In this document: in pieces, positions 11,326 through 24,210 of the stretch
Position numbering within the stretch: the first letter of the stretch is position 1
How the letters are laid out: each line of letters opens with the position of its first letter
DNA from: Deinococcus carri
Lineage (GTDB): Bacteria; Deinococcota; Deinococci; Deinococcales; Deinococcaceae
DNA: 64,000 nucleotides
Reading direction: 5' to 3'
NCBI RefSeq assembly: GCF_039545055.1
Contig: NZ_BAABRP010000005.1
Coordinates: 75,001-139,000 of the forward strand
Position numbers and translations under genes: made by a program
Notes under the pieces: model-generated
Databases searched by the model: none
What the model was told of the DNA's origin: nothing
What the model saw: only the letters and a program-made list of their open reading frames with translations

Positions 11326-12405
11326 TTAGGCTCCCGGCAGGGTAAAGGTGAACGTGCTGCCGCCCCCGCCCGACGTGACGCCCATGTGGCCGCCCATCTG
11401 CTCCACCAGGCCGCGTGCGATCGTCAGGCCGACACCGCTGCCCTCCCCACGGGTCCGGGCCGGGTCCGCACGGTAGAACCGCTCGAAGATGCGGCCCAGA
11501 TGCTCGGCGGGGATACCGCTCCCGGTGTCCTGCACGGCGAACTTCACCTGCCCTCCCGCCTCCTGCACCGTCAGCGTGACCCGGCCTCCGGGCGGCGTGT
11601 GGCGCAGGGCGTTAGACAGCAGGTTGGACAGCACTTGCAGCGCCCGCTCGAAGTCGGCCCGCACCTGCGGCGCAGGGCACGCCTCCGGCACGACCAGCGT
11701 GACGCCGCGCTCCCCGTAGGCATCCCCGAAGCGTTCCAGCGCCGCGGCGAGCAGCGTCCGGGCGCTGAAGGGGGTGGGGTGCAGGTCCACCCGGCCCGCC
11801 TCCACGCGGGACACGAGGCCGAGGTCGCTGGCGAGCCGGGCCATGGCGCGCACCTCCCGCCGCAGGGCGGGCGCGGCCTGTTCCGGGGTCATCACGCCGT
11901 CCGTGAGCGCCTCGGTGTATCCGCGCAGGGCGGCGAGCGGCGCGCGCAGCTCGTGCCCCACGTTGCCGATCAGGGCCACGCGATCCTGCTCTACCCGTTC
12001 CAGCGAGCGGGCCAGCACGTTGAAGTTGTGGGCGAGGTCGGCCAGCTCGTCGCGCCCCGTCTCGGGGAGCCGCCGGGCGTACTGTCCCGCTGCGAGGGCC
12101 TGGCTGCCCTCCGAGAGCAGGCGCACCGAATGCACGATGCGCCGCGACGTGAGGGAGGCCGTGAGGGCGGCCACCCCCACCGCGAAGGGCAGCGCCGCCA
12201 GCAGGGCGCTGTGGAGGGTGCGGCGCATCCCGCGTTCCAGGTCCGGGCGCAGGGCACGCCCCTCAGGGCCGATCAGCGCCGTCATCTGCTCGACGTGGTG
12301 GCGGTAGAAGCTGGGCGCGCTGACTTCCACCACCAGGAACAGGGCGATCAGCGCAACCAGGATCACCAGCAGGTGGCCCAGGAACAGCCGTGGGAAGAGC
12401 CTCAC
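11326..12405 (-). CDS. Sensor histidine kinase of the DUF305-linked two-component system
   Basis: A 359-residue membrane kinase with a GTG start overlapping the response-regulator stop (GTGA). Transmembrane helix 1 spans residues 8-28 and helix 2 about 67-84, enclosing a very short extracytoplasmic loop. A HAMP domain follows (about 85-140). The H-box has H151-E-L-R-A-P, and N-L-L-S-N-A-L-R-H-T, D-T-G-S-G-I and G-S-G-V-G-L supply the ATP site. It should phosphorylate the adjacent regulator. Because the operon begins with a DUF305 protein and lies between copper genes, copper or envelope stress is the probable signal; this is inference. Confidence 0.87.
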   Translation of the reverse strand: MRLFPRLFLGHLLVILVALIALFLVVEVSAPSFYRHHVEQMTALIGPEGRALRPDLERGMRRTLHSALLAALPFAVGVAALTASLTSRRIVHSVRLLSEGSQALAAGQYARRLPETGRDELADLAHNFNVLARSLERVEQDRVALIGNVGHELRAPLAALRGYTEALTDGVMTPEQAAPALRREVRAMARLASDLGLVSRVEAGRVDLHPTPFSARTLLAAALERFGDAYGERGVTLVVPEACPAPQVRADFERALQVLSNLLSNALRHTPPGGRVTLTVQEAGGQVKFAVQDTGSGIPAEHLGRIFERFYRADPARTRGEGSGVGLTIARGLVEQMGGHMGVTSGGGGSTFTFTLPGA

Positions 12406-13070
12406 GCCTCCTCCCGGAAACGGTACCCGACGCCCCGCACCGTCTCGATGAAGCGCGGCTGCTCCGGCTGCTCTCCCAGCTTGCGGCGCAGTCCGGCCAT
12501 GTGGACATCCACCACCCGCTCCACGCCGGGAAAGTCGGCCCCCCAGACCCGCTCGAGCAGGCGGTCGCGCGACCACACGAACCCCGGATGCCGGGCGAGG
12601 GTGAGCAGCAGGTCGAACTCCAGCCTCGACAGGGCCAGTTCCTGGCCGTCCAGGCTGGCGGTGCGGGTCCGCTCGTCCAGGTGCAGGCCGCCCGAGGACA
12701 CGCTGTCTTGCAGGCGCGCGCGGCGCAGCAGGGCACGCACCCGCGCCACCACCTCGCGGGGGGAGAACGGCTTGGTGACGTAATCGTCCGCACCGACCTC
12801 CAGGCCGCGCAATTTGTCCTCCTCCTCGCCGCGCGCGGTGAGCAGCAGGATCGGGAAGTCCGGGTGGTCCCGGCGCTGCCGGCGCGCCAGTTCCAGACCG
12901 CTCGTGCCGGGCAGCATCCAGTCGAGGACGGCCAGGTCGGCCTCCGCCAGCCTCGACTGCCCCGCCGCCCCGTCCCGCGCCTCCAGCACCGTATGGCCCT
13001 CGGCGCGCAGGTAGGCCCCGAGAATCTCCAGGATGGCGGGGTCGTCGTCCACGATCAGGATGCGGGCCAT
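12402..13070 (-). CDS. OmpR/PhoB-family response regulator
   Basis: A 222-residue two-domain regulator. The receiver domain (1-115) has D8-D9-D10, phospho-acceptor D50 (L-D-W-M-L-P-G) and K100. The C-terminal winged helix ends with V-V-D-V-H-M-A-G-L-R-R-K-L and G-V-G-Y-R-F. The chosen ATG begins M-A-R-I-L-I-V-D-D-D. The gene is coupled to its kinase by a 4-bp overlap and follows the DUF305 gene by 37 bp. Confidence 0.9.
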   Translation of the reverse strand: MARILIVDDDPAILEILGAYLRAEGHTVLEARDGAAGQSRLAEADLAVLDWMLPGTSGLELARRQRRDHPDFPILLLTARGEEEDKLRGLEVGADDYVTKPFSPREVVARVRALLRRARLQDSVSSGGLHLDERTRTASLDGQELALSRLEFDLLLTLARHPGFVWSRDRLLERVWGADFPGVERVVDVHMAGLRRKLGEQPEQPRFIETVRGVGYRFREEA

Positions 13071-13107
13071 GAGCGCCCCCCAGGGTAAGCGCCAGCGCGG
13101 GCCGGGA

Positions 13108-13704
13108 TCAGCCGCGGCGGGTGAGCCACTGCCGGAAGGCGTACATCTCGTCCGCCTGCGCCCGGATGATGTCCCGCGAGAGCTTGAGCACGCGGGGGTC
13201 ACTGCTCTTTTGCAACGCGAGGCCCGCCATGCCGAGCGCCGAGGCGTGGTGGGGCAGCATGCCCTGCACAAAGGCCCGGTCGGGATTCTGCGCGGTCTTC
13301 AGCGGCGTGAGCATCCCCCGCATATCCCCGGCCATCGCACTCTGCATCTGCCTGTCGGCCCCGCCCAGGGCCTTGAGCCAGGTGTTCATCTCGCCTATCT
13401 CGCGGGTCTGCTCGCGGATGACGTCCGCCACCCAGGCCTTTACCTGCGGGTCCTTCACCCGGCCCTGCACGGCGCGGGCCATGTCCACGGCACCCTGGTG
13501 GTGCGCGACCATCATGGAGAGGTACGCCCGGTCGAAGGCCTTCCCGCTCAGCCCGGCCAGGCCACCCAGGTCGTTCATCCCGTGGGACATCGGCGCGGCG
13601 CTGGCGGGTAGGCCGTGCCCGCTGTGGTCCATCTGGGCAAGGGCGGGGGTGGCCGCCGGGGTCAGGGTGATGAGGGCCGTCAGGACAAGACTCTTCGGCT
13701 GCAT
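13108..13704 (-). CDS. Exported DUF305 protein (copper-associated)
   Basis: A 198-residue protein with a signal peptide (residues 1-23, ending T-P-A-L-A-Q). It has two DUF305 halves with the family's M-V-A-H-H-Q-G-A-V-D-M-A and M-L-P-H-H-A-S-A-L-G-M-A motifs. These His/Met-rich helical bundles are often found beside copper resistance genes and are thought to bind metal outside the membrane. A further His/Met cluster (Q-M-D-H-S-G-H-G) follows the signal peptide. It is first in an operon with the two-component system and may be that system's target or accessory sensor. Confidence 0.85.
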   Translation of the reverse strand: MQPKSLVLTALITLTPAATPALAQMDHSGHGLPASAAPMSHGMNDLGGLAGLSGKAFDRAYLSMMVAHHQGAVDMARAVQGRVKDPQVKAWVADVIREQTREIGEMNTWLKALGGADRQMQSAMAGDMRGMLTPLKTAQNPDRAFVQGMLPHHASALGMAGLALQKSSDPRVLKLSRDIIRAQADEMYAFRQWLTRRG

Positions 13705-13895
13705 GGCGTGAGGCTACCGAGCTCCCGTTCAGCTTCTGTAAAGGCGGCCCTAGCCCGCAACTCCCCGCCTGGCGAGGGCAGAAAACGGCGGCCTTCATGC
13801 CCTCTTCAGCGCAATGTTACAGAACCTGAACACGCATTCCCTACGGTGGACAGGTCCAGCCACCCCACCGCCCCCATTCCACCCCGGAGGTCCCC

Positions 13896-14321
<426 letters not shown>

Positions 14322-14328
14322 ACCGGCT

Positions 14329-14388
14329 GGGAGGAGTGGAGGGGGCAGCCTGATGCAGGCTATCCCCCTCCACTCCTCCTGACTTTTT
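14329..14388 (+). terminator. Strong intrinsic terminator of the csp gene
   Basis: An exceptionally long stem: GGGAGGAGTGGAGGGGG on the left pairs with CCCCCTCCACTCCTCC on the right, with an inner AGCCTG/CAGGCT stem. TTTTT follows shortly after. Confidence 0.9.
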
Positions 14389-14551
14389 ACGCGCTCAAGC
14401 ATGCAGAACGCCCCCGGCGGCGTTTCCCCCCTACCCCTGTGCCCGACAAAACTGTCCGCGACCCTGGAACTTCTGCTCCCGGTTCCACGGTGCCCCGGCT
14501 TGCACCCCCAGCCCAAGCAAAATGCCCATGCAGACGCATGAGCATTGCTTC

Positions 14552-14636
<85 letters not shown>

Positions 14637-14706
14637 TGATACTGCTGCCTTGCGGGGCCAACGCGGATGCTAGCGTGCGGGAGGTCCGGGGGTCAAACCG
14701 GCCCCC

Positions 14707-15960
14707 TTAAACCGGCTGGGGTTCGGGGTGCGCGCCGATGCGGCTCCCCAGGTCGCGCCGCCGCTGCGCCCCCGCAAAGTCCACCCGGTCCGCGAGGGCG
14801 TGGGCCAGGCCCAGCGCGGCGTTCAGGGTGGGGGCGGTCGCGGTCACGGCCAGCACCCGGCCCCCCTGGCTGACCAGTTGCCCGCCCTGTTCGGCGGTTC
14901 CGGCGTGATAGATCACCTCGCCGGGCCGGGGCGCGGGCAGCCGCAGGGGAATCCCCGTTCGGGGTTCGCCGGGATAGCCGGGGGCGGCCAGAATCACGAC
15001 GGCGCTGGCCCCCTCCCGGAACTGCACCGAGGCGGGATCGAGGTGCCCCCGCGCGGCATCGAGCGCGTGCCGGGCGAGGTCGGAGGCGAGCAGGGGCAGC
15101 ACGGCCTCGGCCTCCGGGTCCCCGAAGCGGGCGTTGAACTCCACCACCTTCGGCCCCACCGGGGTCAGCATCAGACCCGCGTACAGCACGCCGGTAAAGG
15201 GGTGCCCCTCGGCGCGCATTCCGGCCAGGGTGGGTTCGACGATCTCGCGGCGAACCCGGTCCAGGTCGGCCGGTTCCAGCGGGAAGGGGCAGATCACGCC
15301 CATGCCGCCCGTCATCGGGCCGGTGTCGCCCTCGAAGATGGTCTTGTGATCCTGGCTGGGCGGGGTCAGGGCGTAGCGCTCGCCGTCGGTCAGGGCCAGC
15401 ACCGTGACCTCCTGTCCGGTCATGAACTCCTCCAGCACGGCCTGCGCGCCGTCCTGGGAAAAGATGTCCCGCAGGGCCGCCTCCGCCTCGGGAAGGGTGT
15501 GCGCGATGGTCACGCCCTTGCCCGCGCGCAGCCCCGCGTCCTTGACGACCAGCGGCAGCGGCTGCGCGGCAGCATACGTCAGCGCCTCCTCCAGCGCCGT
15601 GAAGCTGCGGTGGGCGGCGGTCGGGATGCCGTGTCGTCCCATAAAGGCCTTGCTCCAGGCCTTGTCCCCCTCCAGGCGGGCGGCGGCGCGCGTCGGGCCG
15701 AAGGCGGGGACGCCCCGTGCCTGGCAGGCGTCCACCAGCCCGGCCGCGAGGTAGGCCTCCGGGCCGACGATCACCACGTCCACCCCCTCGCGCGCGGCGA
15801 GGTCGGCCAGCGTGCCAGGGTCCTGCGGGCTGGCGATGACGCGGGCCTGCCGGGCGATGCCGGGATTGCCGGGCGTGCACAGCACCTCGTGGCCCGCACG
15901 CTGGCAGGCGTCCACGATGGCATGCTCGCGGCCCCCGCCCCCCACAACCAGCACGCGCAT
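14707..15960 (-). CDS. purD: Phosphoribosylamine-glycine ligase (GARS)
   Basis: A 417-residue ATP-grasp enzyme joining glycine to phosphoribosylamine in de novo purine synthesis. It starts M-R-V-L-V-V-G-G-G-G-R-E-H-A, the PurD fingerprint. It also carries P-G-N-P-G-I, G-P-T-R-A-A-A-R-L-E, K-D-A-G-L-R-A-G-K-G-V near the ATP lid, and E-F-N-A-R-F-G-D-P-E-A. The length is normal. The ATG overlaps the stop of the upstream hydrolase gene (TGATG), so the two are coupled. Confidence 0.94.
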   Translation of the reverse strand: MRVLVVGGGGREHAIVDACQRAGHEVLCTPGNPGIARQARVIASPQDPGTLADLAAREGVDVVIVGPEAYLAAGLVDACQARGVPAFGPTRAAARLEGDKAWSKAFMGRHGIPTAAHRSFTALEEALTYAAAQPLPLVVKDAGLRAGKGVTIAHTLPEAEAALRDIFSQDGAQAVLEEFMTGQEVTVLALTDGERYALTPPSQDHKTIFEGDTGPMTGGMGVICPFPLEPADLDRVRREIVEPTLAGMRAEGHPFTGVLYAGLMLTPVGPKVVEFNARFGDPEAEAVLPLLASDLARHALDAARGHLDPASVQFREGASAVVILAAPGYPGEPRTGIPLRLPAPRPGEVIYHAGTAEQGGQLVSQGGRVLAVTATAPTLNAALGLAHALADRVDFAGAQRRRDLGSRIGAHPEPQPV

Positions 15961-16876
15961 CAGCCCTGGCTCCGGGGTGCCGCGGCGCGGGCGGCGGCGC
16001 GCTGCCAGTACCGCGCCAGGCCCTGCACGCTCATCCAGGGGGGGCAGGCGAACTCGTAGCGCGCGGGCAGCTCGGGGGCTTCCTCGCGCAGCTCGTCCAG
16101 CAGTTCGGCGGTGAAGCGTTCGGTGATGGCCTCCAGCGGCTCGCCCGCCTCCAGGCCCGCGCGCACCCGGTCGGCGTCCTGTTCCAGCGTGGTCAGCAGG
16201 CTGTCCCAGTGCGCCGCCTCCTGGGGTGCGCTGCCAAAATGCGCGAAGTTCAGCGTGCGGGCGTCCACGTTCCGCAGCGCAGCGACGCTCTCCCGCCAGG
16301 TGGTCAGGTCGATGTCGGGCGGCGGGGTGGGGGCGCGCGGGGTCTGGCGCGGGTCCAGGCGAACCCCGCCCACATCCCCCACGAAGAGGTCGTCGCCCAC
16401 GTGGTAGGCGAGGTGGTGGACGGCATGGCCCGGCGTGTAGAGCGGCAGCACTTCCGTCCGACCGACGCGGAGCGTCTCGCCGCCCGCCAGCACCTTCAGC
16501 CGGTCCGGGTCGATGGGCCGCATCTCGCCCCACAGGCGGTCCATGTGTTCGCCGTAAATCTGGCCTGCGCTCGCCATCAGCCGCTCGGGGCGCGCGAGGT
16601 GCGCCGCGCCGCGTTCGTGGACATAGGCGCGCGCGCGGGGCACCCGGTCCAGAATCGTGCCCGCCGCGCCCGCGTGGTCGAGGTGGATGTGGGTCAGCAG
16701 CAGGTGGCGCACGTCGGAGAGCGAGGCTCCCAGGTCCGCCAGACCAGCCTCCAGCGCGGGGAGGGTGCTGGACGGCCCCACGTCCACCAGCGCCAGCCCG
16801 TCACCGGTGTCCAGCACGAAGGAGGCAATCACGCCGGGCACGTCCTGAAAGTTCAGGTCGAGGCGCTGCGGCCCGC

Positions 16877-16880
<4 letters not shown>
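15960..16880 (-). CDS. Metallo-beta-lactamase-fold hydrolase
   Basis: A 306-residue MBL-fold hydrolase. The metal motif T-H-I-H-L-D-H-A-G is near residue 74, with further ligands at the G-H-A-V-H-H and D-L-F-V-G-D-V-G segments. It belongs to the glyoxalase-II/YflN-like group that hydrolyses thioesters or lactones; the substrate is unknown. The chosen ATG at 16880 overlaps the upstream small gene (ATGA), and its stop overlaps purD, so it is the middle gene of a coupled three-gene unit. Confidence 0.85.
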
Positions 16881-17052
<172 letters not shown>

Positions 17053-17146
17053 CCGGAGTGTACCAACCGCGCCGGGGGCCAGCGCACAGGGGCGGGTCTG
17101 CCTGGCTGTCAGGGTCCTGCAAGGGGCCTGGCCCTACCCTGCCAGC

Positions 17147-17947
17147 ATGGCCCCGAATGCCCTGCTGCCGACCCTCCCCCTCCGTCCCCTGGGCGGCCTG
17201 ACCGCCCTCCTGCTCGCCCTGCTGGCCGCGCCGCACGCGGAGGCGCGCAGCCTCGCCCAGATCAAGGCCAGTGGCGTGCTGCGCGTGGCGACGACGGGCG
17301 ACATGCCGCCGTTCAGCCTCGTGAGTGGCGGGCGCTACAGCGGCTTCGAGCCGGAGCTGATCGAGGCCCTGGCCAGCAGCCTGGGCGTGCGGGTCGTGTA
17401 CGAGACGGTGCGGGGGGACCAGTTCACCCGGCTGCTTCAGGAAGACCAGGTGGACGCGGCCATCGGCGCGCAGGCCATCACCAGCACCCGCGAGAACAAG
17501 GTGGATTTCACCTCTCCCACGGTCTGCGCGGGCGTCTCGGTGGCGTCGATGAACCCCAGCCTCCAGAAACACACCGATCTGGCGGGCAAGACCATCGCGG
17601 TGAGCGCCGGCTCGGTCATGCAGGCCTACGTGCAGAAGCTGCCCTTCGAGAAGAAGGTGAACGTCTACCCCACCGTCAACGACGTGGTCTATGCCGTGAT
17701 CTCGCGCTCGGCGGACGCCACCTTCGCGTACCGGGTGATGGAACCGGCCTTTAAAAAGATGCTCCCCAAGGCCAACCTGTCCTTCGGGCCGGAACTGTGG
17801 AGCGTGCCCATCGGCATCATGGTGCGCCAGGAGGACGACAGCACGCGCCTGGCCCTGAATGCCGGCCTCGCCCGCTTCATGCAGAGCGGCGGCTATGCGG
17901 CCCTCAGCCTCAAGCACTTCGGCCGGGACATGCGCTGCACGAGCTGA
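17147..17947 (+). CDS. Polar amino-acid-type solute-binding protein (family 3), orphan
   Basis: A 266-residue exported SBP_bac_3 protein. It has a signal peptide (about residues 1-34, ending A-E-A-R-S), then L-R-V-A-T-T-G-D-M-P-P-F-S, the G-F-E-P-E-L-I-E-A-L-A motif and a G-S-V-M-Q-A-Y hinge. It should bind an amino acid or related ligand in the envelope. No permease or ATPase gene lies nearby, so its partner transporter is elsewhere or it acts as a sensor. A TACCCT -10-like box ends seven bases before the ATG, suggesting a nearly leaderless mRNA. Confidence 0.85.
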   Translation: MAPNALLPTLPLRPLGGLTALLLALLAAPHAEARSLAQIKASGVLRVATTGDMPPFSLVSGGRYSGFEPELIEALASSLGVRVVYETVRGDQFTRLLQEDQVDAAIGAQAITSTRENKVDFTSPTVCAGVSVASMNPSLQKHTDLAGKTIAVSAGSVMQAYVQKLPFEKKVNVYPTVNDVVYAVISRSADATFAYRVMEPAFKKMLPKANLSFGPELWSVPIGIMVRQEDDSTRLALNAGLARFMQSGGYAALSLKHFGRDMRCTS

Positions 17948-17963
17948 GGACGGCTGTCACGGT

Positions 17964-18000
17964 CGGGGGAGGGGGGTCATGCAGGTCCTCTCCCCCGTTT
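17964..18000 (+). terminator. Probable terminator after the family-3 binding protein gene
   Basis: CGGGGGAGG faces CCTCTCCCCCG across a 15-nt loop, followed by TTTGCTG. The T-run is short. Confidence 0.55.
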
Positions 18001-18030
18001 GCTGTAGCGGTAGCGACGGCCCGCCCGGGG

Positions 18031-18368
<338 letters not shown>

Positions 18369-18369
<1 letters not shown>

Positions 18370-18818
18370 CACCCTGGTCCCCTGCCCCGCTGCCCCCCAC
18401 GGCGGGCCGCCCAGCGCGAGTCCAGAAACGCGCGGATGCCCGGCACCGACACCAGGCACAGGCCCAGCAGCAAAAAGCCCACGCCCGCCAGGCTGATGAT
18501 CCAGCCCTGCCAGCTTCCGACCGCTGCCAGCATCCCCACCACGAACACCAGCAGACCCGCGAACATGCTGAAACCCACCGTCAGCCGCCATGCCCACACA
18601 CTGCCGCGCCACACCTGTCCCAGCAGCACGGCCGTCGCGCAGGCGTACAGCACGTTCCGCACCAGGTTCGCCGCGCTGCCCTGAAGCAGATGCCCGAAAA
18701 AGGGCGTCGTCGCCAGCATGAACAGGCCCGCCAGGACCACCAGCGTGGGAAGCCGCCCCGCCTCGGCCAGGGCGGGGTCGAAGGGGGACGGGTCCGGCCC
18801 GCGCGGAGGAACACTCAC
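18369..18818 (-). CDS. Small four-helix membrane protein
   Basis: About 149 residues with four predicted membrane helices, for example T-L-V-V-L-A-G-L-F-M-L-A and G-F-L-L-L-G-L-C-L-V. The family is not recognised. The start is uncertain: a GTG at 18818 gives a normal soluble N-terminal tail, while an ATG at 18866 adds an unlikely Cys-rich lead. It is coupled to the RNHCP gene by a 1-bp stop/start overlap. Confidence 0.65.
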
Positions 18819-18917
18819 CCCCGTATTCCAGCACAGCGGGGGGCAGCAGACCAGGACAGCGGTCACGGCGGGAAAGGTGAAGGTTCCCTGCCCCCCAGAT
18901 CGGCCCCAGCCCTGTGG

Positions 18918-18999
18918 TAAACTTCGCCTTGCCTATGGAGCCTCCCAGTTCTGGCTCTGACCTGACGCCCGGCCCTGACCGCCTGCGGGCGGGTTTTTT
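18918..18999 (+). promoter_or_regulatory. Candidate promoter and attenuator-like leader of the CorC/HlyC gene
   Basis: A TAAACT -10-like box at 18918-18923 lies just before a short ORF. Downstream, CCGCC-TGCG-GGCGG (18979-18992) and T6 (18994-18999) form an intrinsic-terminator-like element. It sits inside the leader, about 110 bp before the transporter start, where no upstream gene on this strand needs terminating. This suggests attenuation control. Confidence 0.45.
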
Positions 19000-19107
19000 G
19001 CTGTGGCACACGAAAACTTCCGGTGACCGACACCTGGCCCCGCGGTGGGCGGGGTGGGCAGCATGTGCCCTCGCGGTGTACCGCGGCGCGGTGGAGCGCG
19101 CGAACAG

Positions 19108-19111
<4 letters not shown>
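18935..19111 (+). CDS. Possible leader peptide coupled to the CorC/HlyC gene
   Basis: A 58-codon ORF starts about 12 nt after the TAAACT box, so it could be leaderless. It reads through the terminator-like hairpin, and its TGA stop overlaps the transporter ATG (ATGA). Composition is not protein-like (W-A-G-W-A-A-C-A-L-A-V-Y-R-G near the end). Its value may lie in coupling translation to terminator formation. It may equally be chance. Confidence 0.3.
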
Positions 19112-20440
<1,329 letters not shown>

Positions 20441-20448
<8 letters not shown>

Positions 20449-20890
20449 CCCCCCCGAAACCCTGACCCCCGTGACCCCCGACCCCCAACTGCTGGAAGGG
20501 GCCAAAGCCGCCTTCCGGCAGGCCTACGCCCCCTACAGCAAGTTCCGCGTGGGCGCGGCGCTGAGAACGCCAGATGGCCGCGTCTACTTCGGCGCAAATG
20601 TCGAGAACGCCAGCTACGGCCTGGGCCGCTGCGCCGAGCAGTCCGCGGTGCAGGCGATGGCAACCGCTGGGGCGCGCGAGTTCACCGACATCGTGGTGTA
20701 TTCGGAAGCCACGCCGCCCGCCAGCCCCTGCGGTGCCTGCCGTCAGGTCCTGTTCGAGTTCGCCCCCGACGCCCGCGTGGTCTGCGTGAACCAGCACGGC
20801 GACGTGGTCAGCGGCCTGGTCCGCGACTTCCTGCCCCACGGCTTCCGGCTGGAGCAGCGCGACGACGGGCACGAGGTGGGGACCGAGTAG
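20441..20890 (+). CDS. cdd: Cytidine deaminase
   Basis: A 149-residue homotetramer-type cytidine deaminase converting (deoxy)cytidine to (deoxy)uridine in pyrimidine salvage. The zinc and catalytic residues are C64-A-E66 (R-C-A-E-Q-S-A) and P-C97-G-A-C100. The substrate segment N-V-E-N-A-S-Y-G-L is present. It overlaps the transporter gene by 8 bp and is translationally coupled to it. Confidence 0.93.
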
Positions 20891-20908
20891 GCGAAGAGAT
20901 GTTCTTGC

Positions 20909-20950
20909 ATAACCTGCCTGCTTTCCTATTGGGAGCAGGCAGGTTATTTC
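20909..20950. terminator. Bidirectional intrinsic terminator after cdd
   Basis: A perfect 14-bp stem (ATAACCTGCCTGCT and its complement) with an 11-nt loop lies between cdd and the convergent small membrane-protein gene. TTTC follows on the plus side. It can serve both convergent genes. Confidence 0.75.
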
Positions 20951-21114
20951 GCATTCCTGGCAAACGAGGCATACAGGAGCAGCAGGAGTGCCGCCGCCAC
21001 ACTCCCCAGGTGGTAGACCCTGAAAAAGACCAGCGAGGAGATGAAGTGCAGCAGGATAAGCACAGCAATGAGGAGAGGCCAGGCCGACAGAAGGCTCTGC
21101 TTTTTTGGATTCAT
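20944..21114 (-). CDS. Small two-helix membrane protein, unknown
   Basis: 56 residues, M-N-P-K-K-Q-S then helix 1 (L-L-S-A-W-P-L-L-I-A-V-L-I-L-L) and helix 2 near the C-terminus, ending F-A-R-N-A-K. The positive-inside pattern is convincing. The stop lies in the edge of the shared terminator hairpin. No family is recognised. Confidence 0.55.
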   Translation of the reverse strand: MNPKKQSLLSAWPLLIAVLILLHFISSLVFFRVYHLGSVAAALLLLLYASFARNAK

Positions 21115-21225
21115 GCTGCCCCCAGAAATTAGAACCACAGGAAACGATGAAGTCAGTCCAACCTAGCAGGACGGTCTGGACCTCGCGGCCCAAAACGCGC
21201 CCTCAGCCACGGCGGGGCGCGTTGT

Positions 21226-22044
21226 TCAGTGCAGCGGAATCCTGAAGCTTTCCCGTCCGCGCGCCACGGTCACAGCCTCGCCGGAGGGGTCGAGACGCAC
21301 GGTCGCTCCGGAGGTGCCAGGCGTCTTCCAGAAGCCAGAACGTGTGACCTGACCGCCCGGAACGTCGTGCAGCCGAATCTCGCCGTTCGCGTACAGCACG
21401 GCAATCCGCTCGCCGTCGTCCGTCAGGTCGGCGGCCACGGAGCCGCGGGGGAAGGTGCCGAGGCCAGGGTACAGCTGCATGGGAGCCGGGAGTTTGGCGC
21501 GGAGTTCGCCAGTGCGCGTGGAGAACACCATCGCCGGGGCCTCCCCACCCGCTACGCTGAACAGGCCGCTGTTTGGGATGAAGTCCACCTGCAAGCCCGG
21601 CAGGAACACCCGGCGCGTCTGTGACCCGGCCAGTTGGGCCAGCCGTTTCCCGGTCGCCACGTCCCACACGCTCAGGTCGTAAGGGTAGGCGTGCGTGACC
21701 AGGGTGCGGCCGTCAGGCGAGAAGGCTGCCAGGCTCACCTTGTCCGATTTGCGGTCGGCGGCCAGCAGCGTGGCGCGGCGCTGTCCGGTCGGCACGTCCC
21801 AGAGCTGGACATAGCCGAAGGCCCCCAGCAGGGCCAGCGTCCGCCCGTCCGGGCTGAGCGGCCCGACCCGCGCCCAGCGCAAACCCGGCGTGGTGGCGGT
21901 CCAGAGGGTCTGACCCGCGTCCGTTACAGTGAGGGTGCCCGTTCTCGCCTCCGGGGAGTCCGGCTCGGTGGTCACGGTCGCTTCCAGGGCCGCCGCGGCG
22001 GGGGCGAGCAGCAAGGCAGTCAGGAGAAGGGATTTCAGCGGCAT
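21226..22044 (-). CDS. Exported beta-propeller (WD40-like) protein
   Basis: A 272-residue protein with a signal peptide (1-19, ending A-A-A-L-E). Propeller blades carry repeated L-S-P-D-G-R-T-L-A-L, F-S-P-D-G-R-T-L-V-T and L-W-D-V-P-T-G-Q-R-R motifs, as in WD40/quinoprotein folds. It overlaps the upstream propeller-like gene by 10 bp. Two short propeller proteins in tandem may fold as one complex or derive from a split propeller. The function is unknown. Confidence 0.75.
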   Translation of the reverse strand: MPLKSLLLTALLLAPAAAALEATVTTEPDSPEARTGTLTVTDAGQTLWTATTPGLRWARVGPLSPDGRTLALLGAFGYVQLWDVPTGQRRATLLAADRKSDKVSLAAFSPDGRTLVTHAYPYDLSVWDVATGKRLAQLAGSQTRRVFLPGLQVDFIPNSGLFSVAGGEAPAMVFSTRTGELRAKLPAPMQLYPGLGTFPRGSVAADLTDDGERIAVLYANGEIRLHDVPGGQVTRSGFWKTPGTSGATVRLDPSGEAVTVARGRESFRIPLH

Positions 22045-22646
22045 GGGGCCTCTTTCGTATCGGAGAGCGCGGGGACAGGCAGCGTCGTCACGGTGAGGGG
22101 CCGCAGGGTGGGCAGGGCATAGCGGGTGGTCGTCGTGAGAGAGCCGGTGGCGTACCCCCCGTTGGGGCCGAACACCTCACTGTTCATCGCCACACACAGG
22201 TCACGGTCCCGCAGCCACAGCGGCCTGATATGCGAGTTGCTCTGCTGGTTGCCGGAGAGAACCGGGCGTGGGACAGCAGCCCGGCTGCCTCCCGACAGAT
22301 TCCACAGCCGCACCGTGTTCTCGCCAGCGCCGAGCAGATACTGCCCGTCCGCCGTCCAGAGGAGTTGCCGCACGTTGCTGTTCTTCAGCTCCAGCACCGG
22401 CCGACCGGGCTGGGCAAGGAACACCTGACAACCACCGTACTTGCCAATTTCCCAGCAGAAGCGGACGGCGGCAGCGTCCCCACGGGGGGACAGCAGCGTT
22501 TGCTGATGCGTCCAGGGGTATTCCTCACGCCCCTTGTTGGAGGGGCCGAAGACCCGGACCGTGTCCCGACCTCCGAAAGCCACGCTCACTTCTGGCGCAG
22601 CACTGACGGGGGAAGTGGCGAGGGCCGCCAGCAAAAGCGCGAACAT
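22035..22646 (-). CDS. Exported propeller-like protein
   Basis: About 203 residues from the ATG before a clear signal peptide (M-F-A-L-L-L-A-A-L-A-T-S-P-V-S-A-A). It has blade-like L-L-W-T-A-D-G-Q-Y-L-L-G and V-R-L-W-N-L-S-G-G motifs. A longer start upstream is possible but would bury the signal peptide. It is coupled by overlap to the second propeller gene. Confidence 0.65.
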   Translation of the reverse strand: MFALLLAALATSPVSAAPEVSVAFGGRDTVRVFGPSNKGREEYPWTHQQTLLSPRGDAAAVRFCWEIGKYGGCQVFLAQPGRPVLELKNSNVRQLLWTADGQYLLGAGENTVRLWNLSGGSRAAVPRPVLSGNQQSNSHIRPLWLRDRDLCVAMNSEVFGPNGGYATGSLTTTTRYALPTLRPLTVTTLPVPALSDTKEAPCR

Positions 22647-22748
22647 GCCCCAGCCTACGCACCCCACATGACGGCGACGTGACGCCAACGCCGGGAGGGG
22701 AGAACCTTGCCTCGGCTCTCCCCTCCCGGCGGTCATGACTCTCTGGCT

Positions 22749-24077
<1,329 letters not shown>

Positions 24078-24210
24078 GGTCGGCTCCTCGGGGGTGTGAG
24101 AGGCTGTCCTGCCCGTGAGGCAGGTCCGGCGGGAACGGTGCTGGGGGCGCTGTGCCTTTGCCCCGGTCTTGAATGAGGCCATTGTGGGTGACGCCGCCCG
24201 CCTGGAGAGG

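Noticed and set aside
18914..18934. Start of the leader ORF seven codons earlier at 18914
   Set aside because: It would precede the TAAACT box and so lie outside the predicted transcript.
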